This document shows, one piece after another, positions 45,982 to 55,509 of a DNA stretch of 64,000 nucleotides (position 1 is the first letter of the stretch; the number at the start of each line of letters is the position of its first letter). Origin of the DNA: Pseudoxanthomonas sp. J35. Its GTDB lineage: Bacteria > Pseudomonadota > Gammaproteobacteria > Xanthomonadales > Xanthomonadaceae. The DNA lies in contig NZ_AZVB01000009.1 of NCBI RefSeq assembly GCF_000513995.1, positions 1 through 64,000 of the forward strand, read 5' to 3'. A model generated the notes under the pieces. The model made no database searches, had not been told where the DNA came from, and worked only from the letters and a program-made list of their open reading frames with translations. Made by a program: the position numbers and the translations under genes.

Positions 45982-46155
45982 ATGGAAATGCGCGAACTTG
46001 AATCCGATGAGACCCACGGTGTCGAGGGAGGCCTGGGCACGTTTGTCCGCCTCGTGGGCGGCGCAGTGGTGAGATACATCCTGACCGGAGACAACTCGGG
46101 AAACTCGTTCGAACAAGGGGACCCGTCGATCGTTTCCAACGTATACGGGGCATGA
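45982..46155 (+). CDS. Small peptide with double-glycine leader (bacteriocin-like)
   Basis: 57 residues from ATG 45982, with a near-perfect AGGAGG at 45974-45979. The N-terminal 17 residues read M-R-E-L-(x)2-D-E-(x)3-V-E-G-G from residue 3, which matches the double-glycine leader of class II bacteriocins and microcins cleaved by C39 peptidase exporters. The predicted mature part is 40 residues with no cysteine. Its first half is hydrophobic (F-V-R-L-V-G-G-A-V-V-R-Y-I-L) and its tail polar (T-G-D-N-S-G-N-S, ending Y-G-A). GC is about 59% by hand count against about 77% in neighbours. I do not recognise a close relative. It could also be a quorum or competence-type peptide. The membrane protein gene follows after 71 bp. 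Confidence 0.65.
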   Translation: MEMRELESDETHGVEGGLGTFVRLVGGAVVRYILTGDNSGNSFEQGDPSIVSNVYGA

Positions 46156-46176
46156 GCTTGGCTTGTACGCGACGGC

Positions 46177-46198
46177 GGGCGGGGTTGGGGTCCCGCCC
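46177..46198 (+). other. hairpin between peptide and membrane-protein genes
   Basis: GGGCGGG (46177-46183) pairs with CCCGCCC (46192-46198) across an eight-base loop. No T run follows. In a peptide/immunity operon this could act as an attenuator that lowers expression of the second gene, or as an mRNA stabiliser. Confidence 0.4.
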
Positions 46199-46226
46199 GT
46201 CACCTGCAAGAAGATCGGGAGTGCAT

Positions 46227-46712
46227 ATGCTGGACGAGGCAGTACGCTTCCTCAGGCATTACAGGTTCCCTTTTCCATCGATTCCGGCCTGGAGTCTGGC
46301 GACTTTCCTCGCCGGCCTGCTCGTCTCCGGGGTTCTGTATCTTTCCGGTGTGGAGATTCCGGAAGACCTGGTGGATCGTCTCTGGACCAGTCCGGCCCTC
46401 GACTTTGCCCTCGATGTGGTCGTGGTGCCACTACTGGAGACGCTTCTGCTCCTCGGCCTGTTCGGCCTGCTGTCGCTTGGTCTCAAACCCCTCGCTGCCG
46501 CCCTGGCGAGCGCCTTGGTGATGGCCGGCCTGCACGCCGTGGTGTGGTGGGGATGGGGGGTGATTTCCCTCCTCCCGTTCCTTGCCTTCTCGCTGCCGAT
46601 GGCCGCGCGCATCAGGAGGGGCAGGGCGTTCCTGGTCTCGGCCTCGATGCACGGCTTCCACAACCTCTACGTGCTGCTCCTGTCGGGGCTGATGCTCCGG
46701 TTCGGCATCTAG
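46227..46712 (+). CDS. Small CPBP (Abi)-like integral membrane protein, possible immunity partner
   Basis: 161 residues from ATG 46227, with CGGGAG at 46216-46221. Four to five transmembrane helices are visible (about 22-40, 60-85, 88-110, 112-127, 134-157). CPBP protease signatures are partly kept: Glu71 in P-L-L-E-T (motif 1, but without the second Glu and Arg), His103 in the x3-H motif, and H-G-F-H-N (142-146) fitting HxxxN. CPBP proteins include bacteriocin self-immunity factors and prenyl-protein-type proteases. With the degenerate motif 1, catalysis is doubtful. An in-frame ATG at 46152 overlaps the peptide stop (ATGA), but the added residues are not protein-like. GC is near 59% in the first 90 bases. 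Confidence 0.65.
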   Translation: MLDEAVRFLRHYRFPFPSIPAWSLATFLAGLLVSGVLYLSGVEIPEDLVDRLWTSPALDFALDVVVVPLLETLLLLGLFGLLSLGLKPLAAALASALVMAGLHAVVWWGWGVISLLPFLAFSLPMAARIRRGRAFLVSASMHGFHNLYVLLLSGLMLRFGI

Positions 46713-46838
46713 GCCCAGGTCCCGCTAACCCTGTCGTGCAGTGTGGTGGGGTGGCGGCGCGTGGCATCAAGGACCGTTCACTGCGCCGCCTCCGGGCCGA
46801 CCGGTATCATGGCCGCGCCCCCACGAACGGTAGTCGCC

Positions 46839-48476
46839 ATGAAGGATTCCCTGCGCATCGCCCTGGCCCAGTTCGACTTCCCGGTCGGCGCGGTGGCCGG
46901 CAACGCGGAGCGGATCGCCGAGATGATCGTCGACGCGCGCGACGAGTACGGCGCCGACATCGTCCTGTTCCCGGAGCTGGCGCTCAGCGGCTACCCGCCG
47001 GAGGACCTGCTGCTGCGGCCGTCGTTCCTGGCCGAATGCGAGGCGGCGCTGCAGCGCATCGCCGCCGGCGTGCACGGCATCGTCGCGGTGGTGGGCTGGC
47101 CGGAGTCGGCCGGCCCGGTGCTGTACAACTCCGCCAGCGTGCTGCGCGACGGTCGCATCGAGGTGACCTACCGCAAGCGCGAGCTGCCCAACTACGCGGT
47201 GTTCGACGAGCGCCGCTACTTCGAGGTCGATCCGGACGGCGGCCCCTGCGTGTTCGAAGTGGAAGGCGTGCCGGTGGGCGTGGTGGTGTGCGAGGACCTG
47301 TGGTTCCCCGAGCCGCTGGCCGACACGGTGAAGGCCGGCGCGCAGCTGGTCCTGGTGCCCAACGCCTCGCCGTTCGAGCGCGGCAAGCACGCCCAGCGCG
47401 ATGCGCTGCTGGCCGAACGCACCCGCGAGACCGGCGCGGCGCTGGCCTACCTCAACCTGGTCGGTGGCCAGGACTCGGTGGTGTTCGACGGGGCCTCGGT
47501 GGTCGCCGACGGCGACGGCACCGTGCACCCGGCCGCGGCCGCCTTCACCGACCAGTGGCTGCTGGTCGACTACGACACCGCCGGACGCCGCTTCGTCCCG
47601 GTGCAGTGGATGGACGACGGCGACGAGAGCATGGACGCGCTGGCCTGGCGCGCCATCGTGCGCGGCATCCAGGACTACTTCCGCAAGAACGGTTTCTCGC
47701 GCGCCTGGCTGGGCCTGTCCGGCGGCATCGACTCGGCGCTGGTGCTGGCGCTGGCGGTGGACGCGCTGGGCGCGGAGAACGTCACCGCGGTGCGCCTGCC
47801 TTCGCGCTATACCGCCGACCTGTCCAACGACCTGGCCGCCGAGCAGTGCGCGGCGCTGGGAGTGAGGCTGGAGACGGTGGCGATCGAGCCGGCGTTCCAG
47901 GGCTTCCTGCAGGCGCTGGAACCGCTGTTCGCCGGCCACGGGGTCGACACCACCGAGGAGAACCTGCAGTCGCGCAGCCGCGGCGCGATCCTGATGGCGC
48001 TGTCGAACAAGTTCGGCGGGCTGCTGCTGACCACCGGCAACAAGAGCGAGTACGCGGTCGGTTACGCCACCATCTACGGCGACATGTGCGGCGGCTACGC
48101 GCCGCTGAAGGACCTGTACAAGACCGAGGTGTTCGGCCTGGCCAAGTGGCGCAACACGGTCGGCGGGGCGCCGGTGATCCCGCCGGCGGTGATCTCGCGG
48201 CCGCCCTCGGCCGAGTTGCGCGCCAACCAGTTGGACCAGGACTCGCTGCCGGCCTATGACGTGCTCGACGGCATCCTCTACCGCTACGTGGACCAGGAAC
48301 AGTCGCGCGGGGAGATCGTCGCCGCCGGCTATGCGCCGGAGGTGGTGGACCGGGTGCTGCGCCTGGTGCGGACCAGCGAATGGAAGCGCCACCAGGCCGC
48401 GCCGGGGCCGAAGGTCTCGCGGCGCGCGTTCGGACGCGAGCGCCGCTATCCGATCAGCAACGGCTTCCGCCACTGA
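46839..48476 (+). CDS. nadE: NAD+ synthase, glutamine-hydrolysing
   Basis: 545 residues from ATG 46839; upstream in-frame ATGs lack protein-like sequence. The N-terminal nitrilase-fold glutaminase has the triad Glu (F-P-E-L-A-L-S-G-Y), Lys (Y-R-K-R-E-L-P-N-Y) and Cys (V-V-C-E-D-L-W-F). The C-terminal synthetase has the PP-loop S-G-G-I-D-S-A-L (near 285). It converts nicotinate adenine dinucleotide to NAD with glutamine or ammonia. A GGTATCAT element at 46802-46809 may be its -10 region. Confidence 0.96.
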   Translation: MKDSLRIALAQFDFPVGAVAGNAERIAEMIVDARDEYGADIVLFPELALSGYPPEDLLLRPSFLAECEAALQRIAAGVHGIVAVVGWPESAGPVLYNSASVLRDGRIEVTYRKRELPNYAVFDERRYFEVDPDGGPCVFEVEGVPVGVVVCEDLWFPEPLADTVKAGAQLVLVPNASPFERGKHAQRDALLAERTRETGAALAYLNLVGGQDSVVFDGASVVADGDGTVHPAAAAFTDQWLLVDYDTAGRRFVPVQWMDDGDESMDALAWRAIVRGIQDYFRKNGFSRAWLGLSGGIDSALVLALAVDALGAENVTAVRLPSRYTADLSNDLAAEQCAALGVRLETVAIEPAFQGFLQALEPLFAGHGVDTTEENLQSRSRGAILMALSNKFGGLLLTTGNKSEYAVGYATIYGDMCGGYAPLKDLYKTEVFGLAKWRNTVGGAPVIPPAVISRPPSAELRANQLDQDSLPAYDVLDGILYRYVDQEQSRGEIVAAGYAPEVVDRVLRLVRTSEWKRHQAAPGPKVSRRAFGRERRYPISNGFRH

Positions 48477-48531
48477 CGGCCCGGCCGGTCGCCCGTCGGC
48501 CGGCCGTCCTGCTTCGGACACCGGAAACGGA

Positions 48532-48557
48532 AAGGGCGCGCCTCGCGGCGCGCCCTT
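48532..48557. terminator. convergent terminator between nadE and bamD
   Basis: AAGGGCGCGCC-TCGC-GGCGCGCCCTT, a perfect 11-bp stem with AA at the 5' end and TT at the 3' end, so it can work in both directions. Confidence 0.8.
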
Positions 48558-48579
48558 CGTGCCTGCTGCGGCGTGGCGC

Positions 48580-49455
48580 TTACTGGCGCTGCGCGTTGCG
48601 CTCGCCGGTCGGCGACTTCTCGCCGGCGAACGGGTTGAGGCGGCGGATCGCCCACGGGTAGTCGGGCCACTTGCCCTGCAGGGCCGGGTGCGACGGGTCG
48701 TTCAGGCGCAGCACGCGCTCGGCGTCGGCGGCCAGGGTTGCGTTGTCCAGTTCGCGGTAGGACACGGCCAGCACCGCGACGGCGTCGTTCTGGAACTCGC
48801 TCTGCGGGTAGGTCTCGAGGATGTACTGGGCGCGGGCGATCGCCGACAGCCAGGCGCCGCGGCGCATGTAGTACAGCGCCGTGTCCAGCTCGTGGCGGGC
48901 GAACATGTTGCGCAGCTGGACCATGCGCTGGCGCGCGTCGGTGGCGTAGCGGCTGTTCGGGTAGCGCTGCACCACGCGCGAGAAGTCGTCGTAGGCCTGC
49001 TGCGGCGAGGCCAGGTCGCGGCGGGCCGGGTCCAGCGACCAGACGCGCTGCAGGAACACCGCGTCGCGGTTGGAGTTGGACAGGCCGCGCAGGTAGTAGA
49101 AGTAGGCGATGTTGCGGTGGGTCGGGTAGGTGCGGATGAAGCGGTCGATGGTCGAGACCGCGTCCTCGTGCTTGCCGGCCTTGAACTGGGCGTAGGCGGT
49201 TTCCATCAGCGCCTGCTCGGTGTGCGGCCCGTACGGGTACTGCGCGACCAGGCGCTTGAAGGTCTTCTCGGCGCCGGCCCAGTCGCCGCGCTGCATCTGC
49301 GAGTGGCCCTTGTCGTACAGCTCGGTGACCGGCAGGCCCTCGTCGGCGTCCTTCTTGCTGTTGCGGCCGCAGCCGGTGGCGACGATGACCACGGCCAGCA
49401 GCAGGGCGGCCAGGCGCAGCGGGGCGGGGAAGATGGAGCGGGAGCGGTGGGCCAT
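48580..49455 (-). CDS. bamD: Outer membrane assembly lipoprotein BamD
   Basis: 291 residues. The signal peptide ends with A-T-G-C (Cys29 lipidated), followed by TPR helices (about 45-255), for example Y-D-K-G-H-S-Q-M-Q-R-G-D-W and Y-P-N-S-R-Y-A-T-D-A. BamD is the essential BamA partner in beta-barrel insertion. The C-terminus is longer and polar. It is divergent from rluD with a 99-bp gap, as commonly seen. Confidence 0.95.
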   Translation of the reverse strand: MAHRSRSIFPAPLRLAALLLAVVIVATGCGRNSKKDADEGLPVTELYDKGHSQMQRGDWAGAEKTFKRLVAQYPYGPHTEQALMETAYAQFKAGKHEDAVSTIDRFIRTYPTHRNIAYFYYLRGLSNSNRDAVFLQRVWSLDPARRDLASPQQAYDDFSRVVQRYPNSRYATDARQRMVQLRNMFARHELDTALYYMRRGAWLSAIARAQYILETYPQSEFQNDAVAVLAVSYRELDNATLAADAERVLRLNDPSHPALQGKWPDYPWAIRRLNPFAGEKSPTGERNAQRQ

Positions 49456-49554
49456 CGGAGGCTGCGGCACGTATAAACGGAAGGCCGATGATAGCCTAGT
49501 GGCCTGTCCGGCGACTGACTCCAGCCGCCGGCCGTCCCCCGCAGCGACTTTCAC

Positions 49555-50535
<981 letters not shown>

Positions 50536-50552
50536 GCGCCCTGGGCGAGGCC

Positions 50553-51377
50553 ATGGCCGGTTCCGCTTCGACGCACGACCTTGCCACCGATCCGGCCCTG
50601 CTGCCGGCGGACTGGCCGTCGCCGCCGGGCGTGGTCGCCTTCACCACCCTGCGCCACGGCGCGGGCGTGTCGGCGGCACCGTTCGCGACGTTCAACCTGG
50701 GCACGCGCAGCGGCGACGATCCGGCCGCCGCGATGGCCAACCGCGCCGAACTGGTGCGCCGGGCCGGCCTGCCGTCGACGCCGCACTGGCTGCGCCAGGT
50801 GCACGGCACCGGCGTACTGGGTTTCGATACGCCGGCGCGGCCCGAGGCCGCCGAGGCCGCGGAACCGCAAGCCGATGCGTCGGTGACCTCCGCCCCAGGC
50901 GTGGTCCTGGCCATCCTCACCGCCGACTGCCTGCCGGTCGTGTTCGCCGCGGCCGACGGCAGGGAGGTCGGCGCGGCCCATGCCGGCTGGCGCGGGCTGG
51001 CCGGCGGGGTGCTGGAAGCGACGGTGGCGGCGATGCGCACGCCGCCGGCACGGCTGCAGGCCTGGCTGGGCCCGGCCGCGGGGCCGCAGGCCTACGAGAT
51101 CGGCGCGGAAGTGCGCGACGCCTTCGTCGGTCCCGACGAAGCAGCGGCATCGGCCTTCGTGGCCACGCGCCCGGGCCACTGGAAGGTGGACCTGTACGCG
51201 CTGGCGCGGCGACGGCTGCAGGCCGCGGGCCTGGCGCCGCGGGCCATCCACGGCGGCGGCCTGTGCACGATCTCCGATCCGGCGCGCTTCTATTCGCACC
51301 GTCGCGACCAGCGCACCGGGCGCATGGCCACGCTGGTGTTCATCGCGCCGGGCGCCGCGAAAGGCGCACGCGGCTGA
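50553..51377 (+). CDS. pgeF: Purine nucleoside phosphorylase / cell-wall editing factor PgeF (YfiH, DUF152)
   Basis: 274 residues from ATG 50553. The multicopper-oxidase-like (laccase domain) family marks are L-T-A-D-C-L-P-V (near 130), A-A-H-A-G-W-R-G-L (near 147) and G-G-L-C-T-I-S-D-P-A-R-F-Y-S-H-R-R-D near the end. Cys and two His residues coordinate zinc. Homologues correct peptidoglycan precursors or act on purine nucleosides (FAMIN type). In E. coli it is followed by clpB, whereas here clpB is 11.6 kb further. Confidence 0.92.
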   Translation: MAGSASTHDLATDPALLPADWPSPPGVVAFTTLRHGAGVSAAPFATFNLGTRSGDDPAAAMANRAELVRRAGLPSTPHWLRQVHGTGVLGFDTPARPEAAEAAEPQADASVTSAPGVVLAILTADCLPVVFAAADGREVGAAHAGWRGLAGGVLEATVAAMRTPPARLQAWLGPAAGPQAYEIGAEVRDAFVGPDEAAASAFVATRPGHWKVDLYALARRRLQAAGLAPRAIHGGGLCTISDPARFYSHRRDQRTGRMATLVFIAPGAAKGARG

Positions 51378-51435
51378 CGCGCGCGCTGCGCGTGCCGGCC
51401 GGGGCGTGCCGAAGCCGGCGCAGGCAGGGGCGGCT

Positions 51436-52206
51436 TCAGCGGAAGGTGTAGACCAGGTTCACCGTGGTCAGCGTGTCGGTGCGGCGGGTCGCCGGGTCCT
51501 CGACCTCGGTGTTGTGCCGCGCCTGCAGGCCGGCCTTCAGCGCGAAGCGCTCGTTCATCGCCACCGACACGCCCAGGTCGTTCTGGGCGAAGGTGTTGTC
51601 CTTGCCCGATTCCACCAGCAGGGTGTTGGACAGCTCGGTGTTGCCGGTGAGCTGGTGGCGGAGCTCGAGCATGGCGCGGCCGATCAGGCTGCTCTGGAGT
51701 TCGCGGTCGACCGAGGTGCGCGCGCGGCGGTAGCCGGGACCGATCTCGCCGCTGAACCGGGTGCGCTCGCTGTCGATGAAGCGGCGGCCGTAGCCCAGCG
51801 CGACGGTGCCCTGGTAGTCGAATGACGAGAAGTCGTCGTGTTCGTAGCGGGCATTGCCCGAGAGGTGGTTGCGCTCGTTGAAGCGGTAGGCGGTGGAACC
51901 GGCCAGGTCGTAGCGGTTGGCGCTGGTCTCGTAGCGGCGTTCCTCGACGCCGTCGCCGTCGAAGTCGCCGCTGACCTCGGCGCGCGAGCGCAGCGCCGAC
52001 AGGCCGAAGCTGTTCTTCCACTGCTCGTCCTCGCGGGCGAAGCGCAGGCGGGTGTTGAGGCTTTCCGAGCGCGAGTTGCCGCGTGTCATGGCCAGGCCGA
52101 GCTCGCCGGTGCCGGTCCAGCCGTTGGGGGATTCGGCCAGTTCCTGGGCGTGGATGCCCAGCGGGACAAGGGCGGCGAGGAGGAGCAGGGTGGAGTGGCG
52201 TTGCAT
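51436..52206 (-). CDS. DUF481 outer membrane protein (YdiY-like)
   Basis: 256 residues. The signal peptide ends around residue 20 (G-I-H-A-Q). The rest is a beta-strand-rich sequence with alternating aromatic residues, F-E-x and Y-x-Y patterns, and a terminal Y-T-F-R typical of outer-membrane barrels. DUF481 proteins have no established substrate. The promoter region contains an 11-base homopolymer at 52252-52262. Confidence 0.88.
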   Translation of the reverse strand: MQRHSTLLLLAALVPLGIHAQELAESPNGWTGTGELGLAMTRGNSRSESLNTRLRFAREDEQWKNSFGLSALRSRAEVSGDFDGDGVEERRYETSANRYDLAGSTAYRFNERNHLSGNARYEHDDFSSFDYQGTVALGYGRRFIDSERTRFSGEIGPGYRRARTSVDRELQSSLIGRAMLELRHQLTGNTELSNTLLVESGKDNTFAQNDLGVSVAMNERFALKAGLQARHNTEVEDPATRRTDTLTTVNLVYTFR

Positions 52207-52251
52207 GCGGGGGAGCCTCTTTGCGGATGGAGGCGCGTACCGGCGTGCCGC

Positions 52252-52262
52252 GGGGGGGGGGG
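52252..52262. repeat. 11-base poly-G (C on the coding strand) upstream of the DUF481 gene
   Basis: An uninterrupted run of 11 G residues 46 bp upstream of the DUF481 start. Such long homopolymers are much rarer here than the common runs of 5-7. Slipped-strand length changes at this position could alter promoter spacing. Confidence 0.85.
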
Positions 52263-52322
52263 CGTGGCACCGACCGGTGCGCGCGGACGCCCATCATCCA
52301 CATCCCGCCTGAGGGGAACCTG

Positions 52323-53690
52323 TCAGGCCGATTCCAGCGCGGCCAGGTAGTCCTTGCGCCACGCGTTGATATCGTGCTTCCGCAGGTGTTCCATCATCGC
52401 GTGCCAGCGTTCCTTGCGCCGCGCCAGCGGCATCGTCGCCGCCGAGGCGATCGCGTCGGCCACGCCGTCCAGGTCGTGCGGGTTGACCAGCAGCGCCTCG
52501 CGCAGTTCGTCGGCGGCGCCGGCCAGCAGCGACAGCACCAGCACGCCCGGGTTCTCCGGGTCCTGCGAAGCGACGTATTCCTTGGCCACCAGGTTCATCC
52601 CGTCGCGCAGCGGCGTGACCAGGCCGACCCGCGCGCTGCGGTAGAAGCCGGTGAGGGTGGCATGCGGGAAGTTGCGGTTGACGTAGCGCAGCGGGGTCCA
52701 GTCCGGCTCGGCGTGGGCGCCGTTGATGTGGCCGGCGATCTGCTCGAGCTGGTTGCGCAGCAGCTGGTATTCGTTGACCTCGCCGCGCGACACCGGCGCC
52801 AGCTGCAGGTAGGTCAGGCTGCCCTTCTGGTCGGGATGGCGCTGCAGGTAGCGCTCGAAGCCGTGGAAGCGCTCGGGCAGACCCTTGGAGTAGTCGAGGC
52901 GGTCCACGCCTATCGCCAGCAGGCGGTCCTCCAGGCTGGTACGCAGCCCTCGCACGGCCGGTTTGTTGACCGCGGCGGCGGCCTGCGCCGCGATGTGCGC
53001 GGTATCGATGCTGATCGGGAACACGCCGGTGCGGAAGCGGTGTCCGCCCGGCGCCTGCAGCAGGTCCTTGCCGACCACCTCGCCGCCGCCGTACAGGCGC
53101 ACGTACGACTGGAAGCGGTCGTTGTCGCGGCGGGTCTGGAAGCCGAGCAGGTCGTAGGCGTACAGCCCGGAGAACAGCCGCTGGTGGTCGGGCATGGCCA
53201 TCAGCAGGTCGGCCGAGGGCATCGGCACGTGCAGGAAGAAGCCGATCCGGCAACCAATCCCGCGCTCGCGCAGCAGCGACGCCAGCGGGATCAGGTGGTA
53301 GTCGTGCACCCAGACCGTGTCGTCATCGCGCAGCATCGGCGCCAGCCGGTCGGCGAACATGGCGTTGACCCGGCGGTAGCCCTCGCGGGTGGCGCGGTCG
53401 TAGTCGACCAGGTCCAGGCGGAAGTGCAGCAGCGGCCACAGCGTGCGGTTGGAGAAGCCGTTGTAGTAGGCGTCCAGGTCGGCGCGACCGAGGTCGACGG
53501 TGGCATAGCGGATGTTGCCTTCGGCCTGCTCCTCCAGGTTGCCGCCGGGCCCGCGCACGGCCTTGCCGTTCCAGCCGAACCACAGCCCGCCGCGCTCGCG
53601 CAGCGCGGCCTGCAGCGCCACCGCCAGGCCGCCGGCCATGCTCTGGCCGGGCAGGGCGACGCGGTTGGACACCACCACCAGCCGGCTCAT
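52323..53690 (-). CDS. otsA: Trehalose-6-phosphate synthase
   Basis: 455 residues, GT20. It joins UDP-glucose and glucose-6-phosphate to trehalose-6-phosphate. Marks are S-N-R-V-A-L-P (7-13) with G-G-L-A-V-A, W-V-H-D-Y-H-L (near 120), [14 protein letters not shown] (near 250) and [10 protein letters not shown]. Its ATG overlaps the GH15 stop (ATGA at 53687-53690), and it is the last gene of otsB-GH15-otsA. Confidence 0.97.
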   Translation of the reverse strand: MSRLVVVSNRVALPGQSMAGGLAVALQAALRERGGLWFGWNGKAVRGPGGNLEEQAEGNIRYATVDLGRADLDAYYNGFSNRTLWPLLHFRLDLVDYDRATREGYRRVNAMFADRLAPMLRDDDTVWVHDYHLIPLASLLRERGIGCRIGFFLHVPMPSADLLMAMPDHQRLFSGLYAYDLLGFQTRRDNDRFQSYVRLYGGGEVVGKDLLQAPGGHRFRTGVFPISIDTAHIAAQAAAAVNKPAVRGLRTSLEDRLLAIGVDRLDYSKGLPERFHGFERYLQRHPDQKGSLTYLQLAPVSRGEVNEYQLLRNQLEQIAGHINGAHAEPDWTPLRYVNRNFPHATLTGFYRSARVGLVTPLRDGMNLVAKEYVASQDPENPGVLVLSLLAGAADELREALLVNPHDLDGVADAIASAATMPLARRKERWHAMMEHLRKHDINAWRKDYLAALESA

Positions 53691-55477
53691 GAAGCCTCCT
53701 GCCAGGAGCGCGACAGGCGCATCGCGGCGATGATCAGGCCCACGTGCGAGTAGGTCTGTGGGAAGTTGCCCCAGCCTTCGCCGTCCTCGAAGGCCATGTC
53801 CTCCGAAAGCAGGCCCAGGTGGTTGCGCCGCGCCAGCACCCGCTCGAACAGTTCGCGCGCCTCGTCCTTGCGGCCGATCGCCGCCAGCGCGTCGATGTAC
53901 CAGAAGGTGCAGATGGTGAAGCTGGTCTCCGGCGTGCCGAAGTCGTCCGGTGCGACGTAGCGGAACATGCCGTCGCCGTGGCGCAGCTCGCGGCCGATGG
54001 CCTCGACCGTGGCTACGTAGCGCGGGTCCTTCGCCTCGAGGAAGCCGAACTTGGCCAGCAGCAGCAGCGAGGCGTCCAGGTAGTCGCTCTGGAACGAGGC
54101 GCTGAAGTGGTTGCTCTGCGGGCGCCAGGCGCGCTCCACGGTGGCGGCGTGGATGATGTCGGCGCGTTCCCGCCAGTATGCCGCGCGGTCCTCCAGACCC
54201 AGCCGCAGCGCGATCTTGGCCAGGCGGTCGCAGGCGACCCAGCACATCGCCGCGGTGTAGGTATGGACCTCGGCGCGGTTGCGGAACTCCCACAGGCCCG
54301 AATCGGGCACGTCGTACAGGGCGAAGGCGCGCTCGCCCAGCGGTTCCAGGCGGGAGAACGTGTTGATGTCGCCCGGGTCGGCCAGGCGCTGGTCGAAGAA
54401 CAGCTGGGTCGAGGCCAGCACCACGCTGCCGTAGACGTCGTGCTGCTTCTGCATCCACGCCAGGTTGCCGCGCCGCACCGGGCCCATGCCGCGGTAGCCG
54501 AGCAGCGAGGGCACCTCGTGCTCCTCCAGGCGTTCCTCGAAGCCGATGCCGTACAGCGGTTGCAGGTGGCCGTCGTGGGTGGCGATGTTGAAGATGTAGC
54601 GCAGGAACTCCTCCATGGTCCGCGTCGCGCCCAGGCGGTTGAGCGCGCGCACCACGAAGGCCGCGTCGCGCAGCCAGCAGTAGCGGTAGTCCCAGTTGCG
54701 CGAGGAACCCGGCGCCTCCGGGATGGAGGTGGTCATCGCCGCGATGATCGCGCCGCTGTCCTCGTACTGGCACAGCTTGAGGGTGATGGCGCTGCGGATC
54801 ACCGCTTCCTGCCAGTCCAGCGGGATGGACAGGTAGCGCACCCATTCGCGCCAGTACTCGGTGGTCTGGGCCAGCGCCTCGGTGACGTAGCCGGAGATCG
54901 AGCGAGCCAGCGGCTCGTCCGGACCCATCACCAGGTGCACGGGGTGGGTGAGCACGAACGGCAGGCCGTCGCGCACGAAGCGCACCGGCATGTCGGTGGT
55001 CAGGCGCAGGGTGAATTCCGGCAGCAGCCAGCGGATGTGGTTGCTGCCCCAGGTCCGTTCGGGCACGCGCGCGCCCCAGTCGGCCAGCGGCCGCACCCGC
55101 ACGCGGATGCGCGGGTTGCCGGACAGCGGGGTGAGCCGGCGGATGATCGAGACCGGCCGGTAGAAGCGGCTGTTCTGGCGCCAGCGCGGGGCGAAATCGA
55201 GGATCTCCACCGAGCCGCCATGGCTGTCGTGCAGCACCGTACGCAGGATCGCGGTGTTGGGCACGTAGGCCTGTTCGGAACGGGAAAAATCCTCCAGCTC
55301 GATGCCGTAGTCGCCGCCCTCCTGCACCGGCGTCAGCAGTCTGCAGAAGGCCGGGTCGCCGTCGAAGGCCGGCAGGCACGACCACACCACGCATCCGCGT
55401 TCGTCGACCAGTGCGCCGAAGCTGCCGTTGCCGATCACGCCGAGCTGGAGGTTGGAATCGTGTACGGGTACTTGCAT
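53687..55477 (-). CDS. Glycoside hydrolase family 15 protein (glucoamylase/trehalase-like)
   Basis: 596 residues, no signal peptide. The N-terminal beta domain has L-G-V-I-G-N-G-S-F-G-A-L-V-D. The (alpha/alpha)6 barrel has N-W-D-Y-R-Y-C-W-L-R-D (near 260), and the C-terminal part has E-D-G-E-G-W-G-N-F-P-Q-T-Y-S-H-V-G with the catalytic Glu pair of GH15. It is probably a cytosolic hydrolase of trehalose or of short alpha-glucans. It lies between otsB and otsA in one operon, suggesting control of trehalose pool or glucan supply. Confidence 0.9.
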   Translation of the reverse strand: MQVPVHDSNLQLGVIGNGSFGALVDERGCVVWSCLPAFDGDPAFCRLLTPVQEGGDYGIELEDFSRSEQAYVPNTAILRTVLHDSHGGSVEILDFAPRWRQNSRFYRPVSIIRRLTPLSGNPRIRVRVRPLADWGARVPERTWGSNHIRWLLPEFTLRLTTDMPVRFVRDGLPFVLTHPVHLVMGPDEPLARSISGYVTEALAQTTEYWREWVRYLSIPLDWQEAVIRSAITLKLCQYEDSGAIIAAMTTSIPEAPGSSRNWDYRYCWLRDAAFVVRALNRLGATRTMEEFLRYIFNIATHDGHLQPLYGIGFEERLEEHEVPSLLGYRGMGPVRRGNLAWMQKQHDVYGSVVLASTQLFFDQRLADPGDINTFSRLEPLGERAFALYDVPDSGLWEFRNRAEVHTYTAAMCWVACDRLAKIALRLGLEDRAAYWRERADIIHAATVERAWRPQSNHFSASFQSDYLDASLLLLAKFGFLEAKDPRYVATVEAIGRELRHGDGMFRYVAPDDFGTPETSFTICTFWYIDALAAIGRKDEARELFERVLARRNHLGLLSEDMAFEDGEGWGNFPQTYSHVGLIIAAMRLSRSWQEAS

Positions 55478-55509
55478 GCGTGCTCCTCGTCCCTGGTGCA
55501 GGTGCGCGG

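Noticed and set aside
46152-46226. Earlier start of the CPBP-like gene overlapping the peptide stop
   Set aside because: The added residues are arginine/proline-rich and not membrane-like, and ATG 46227 has a good ribosome site. The ATGA overlap remains noteworthy.
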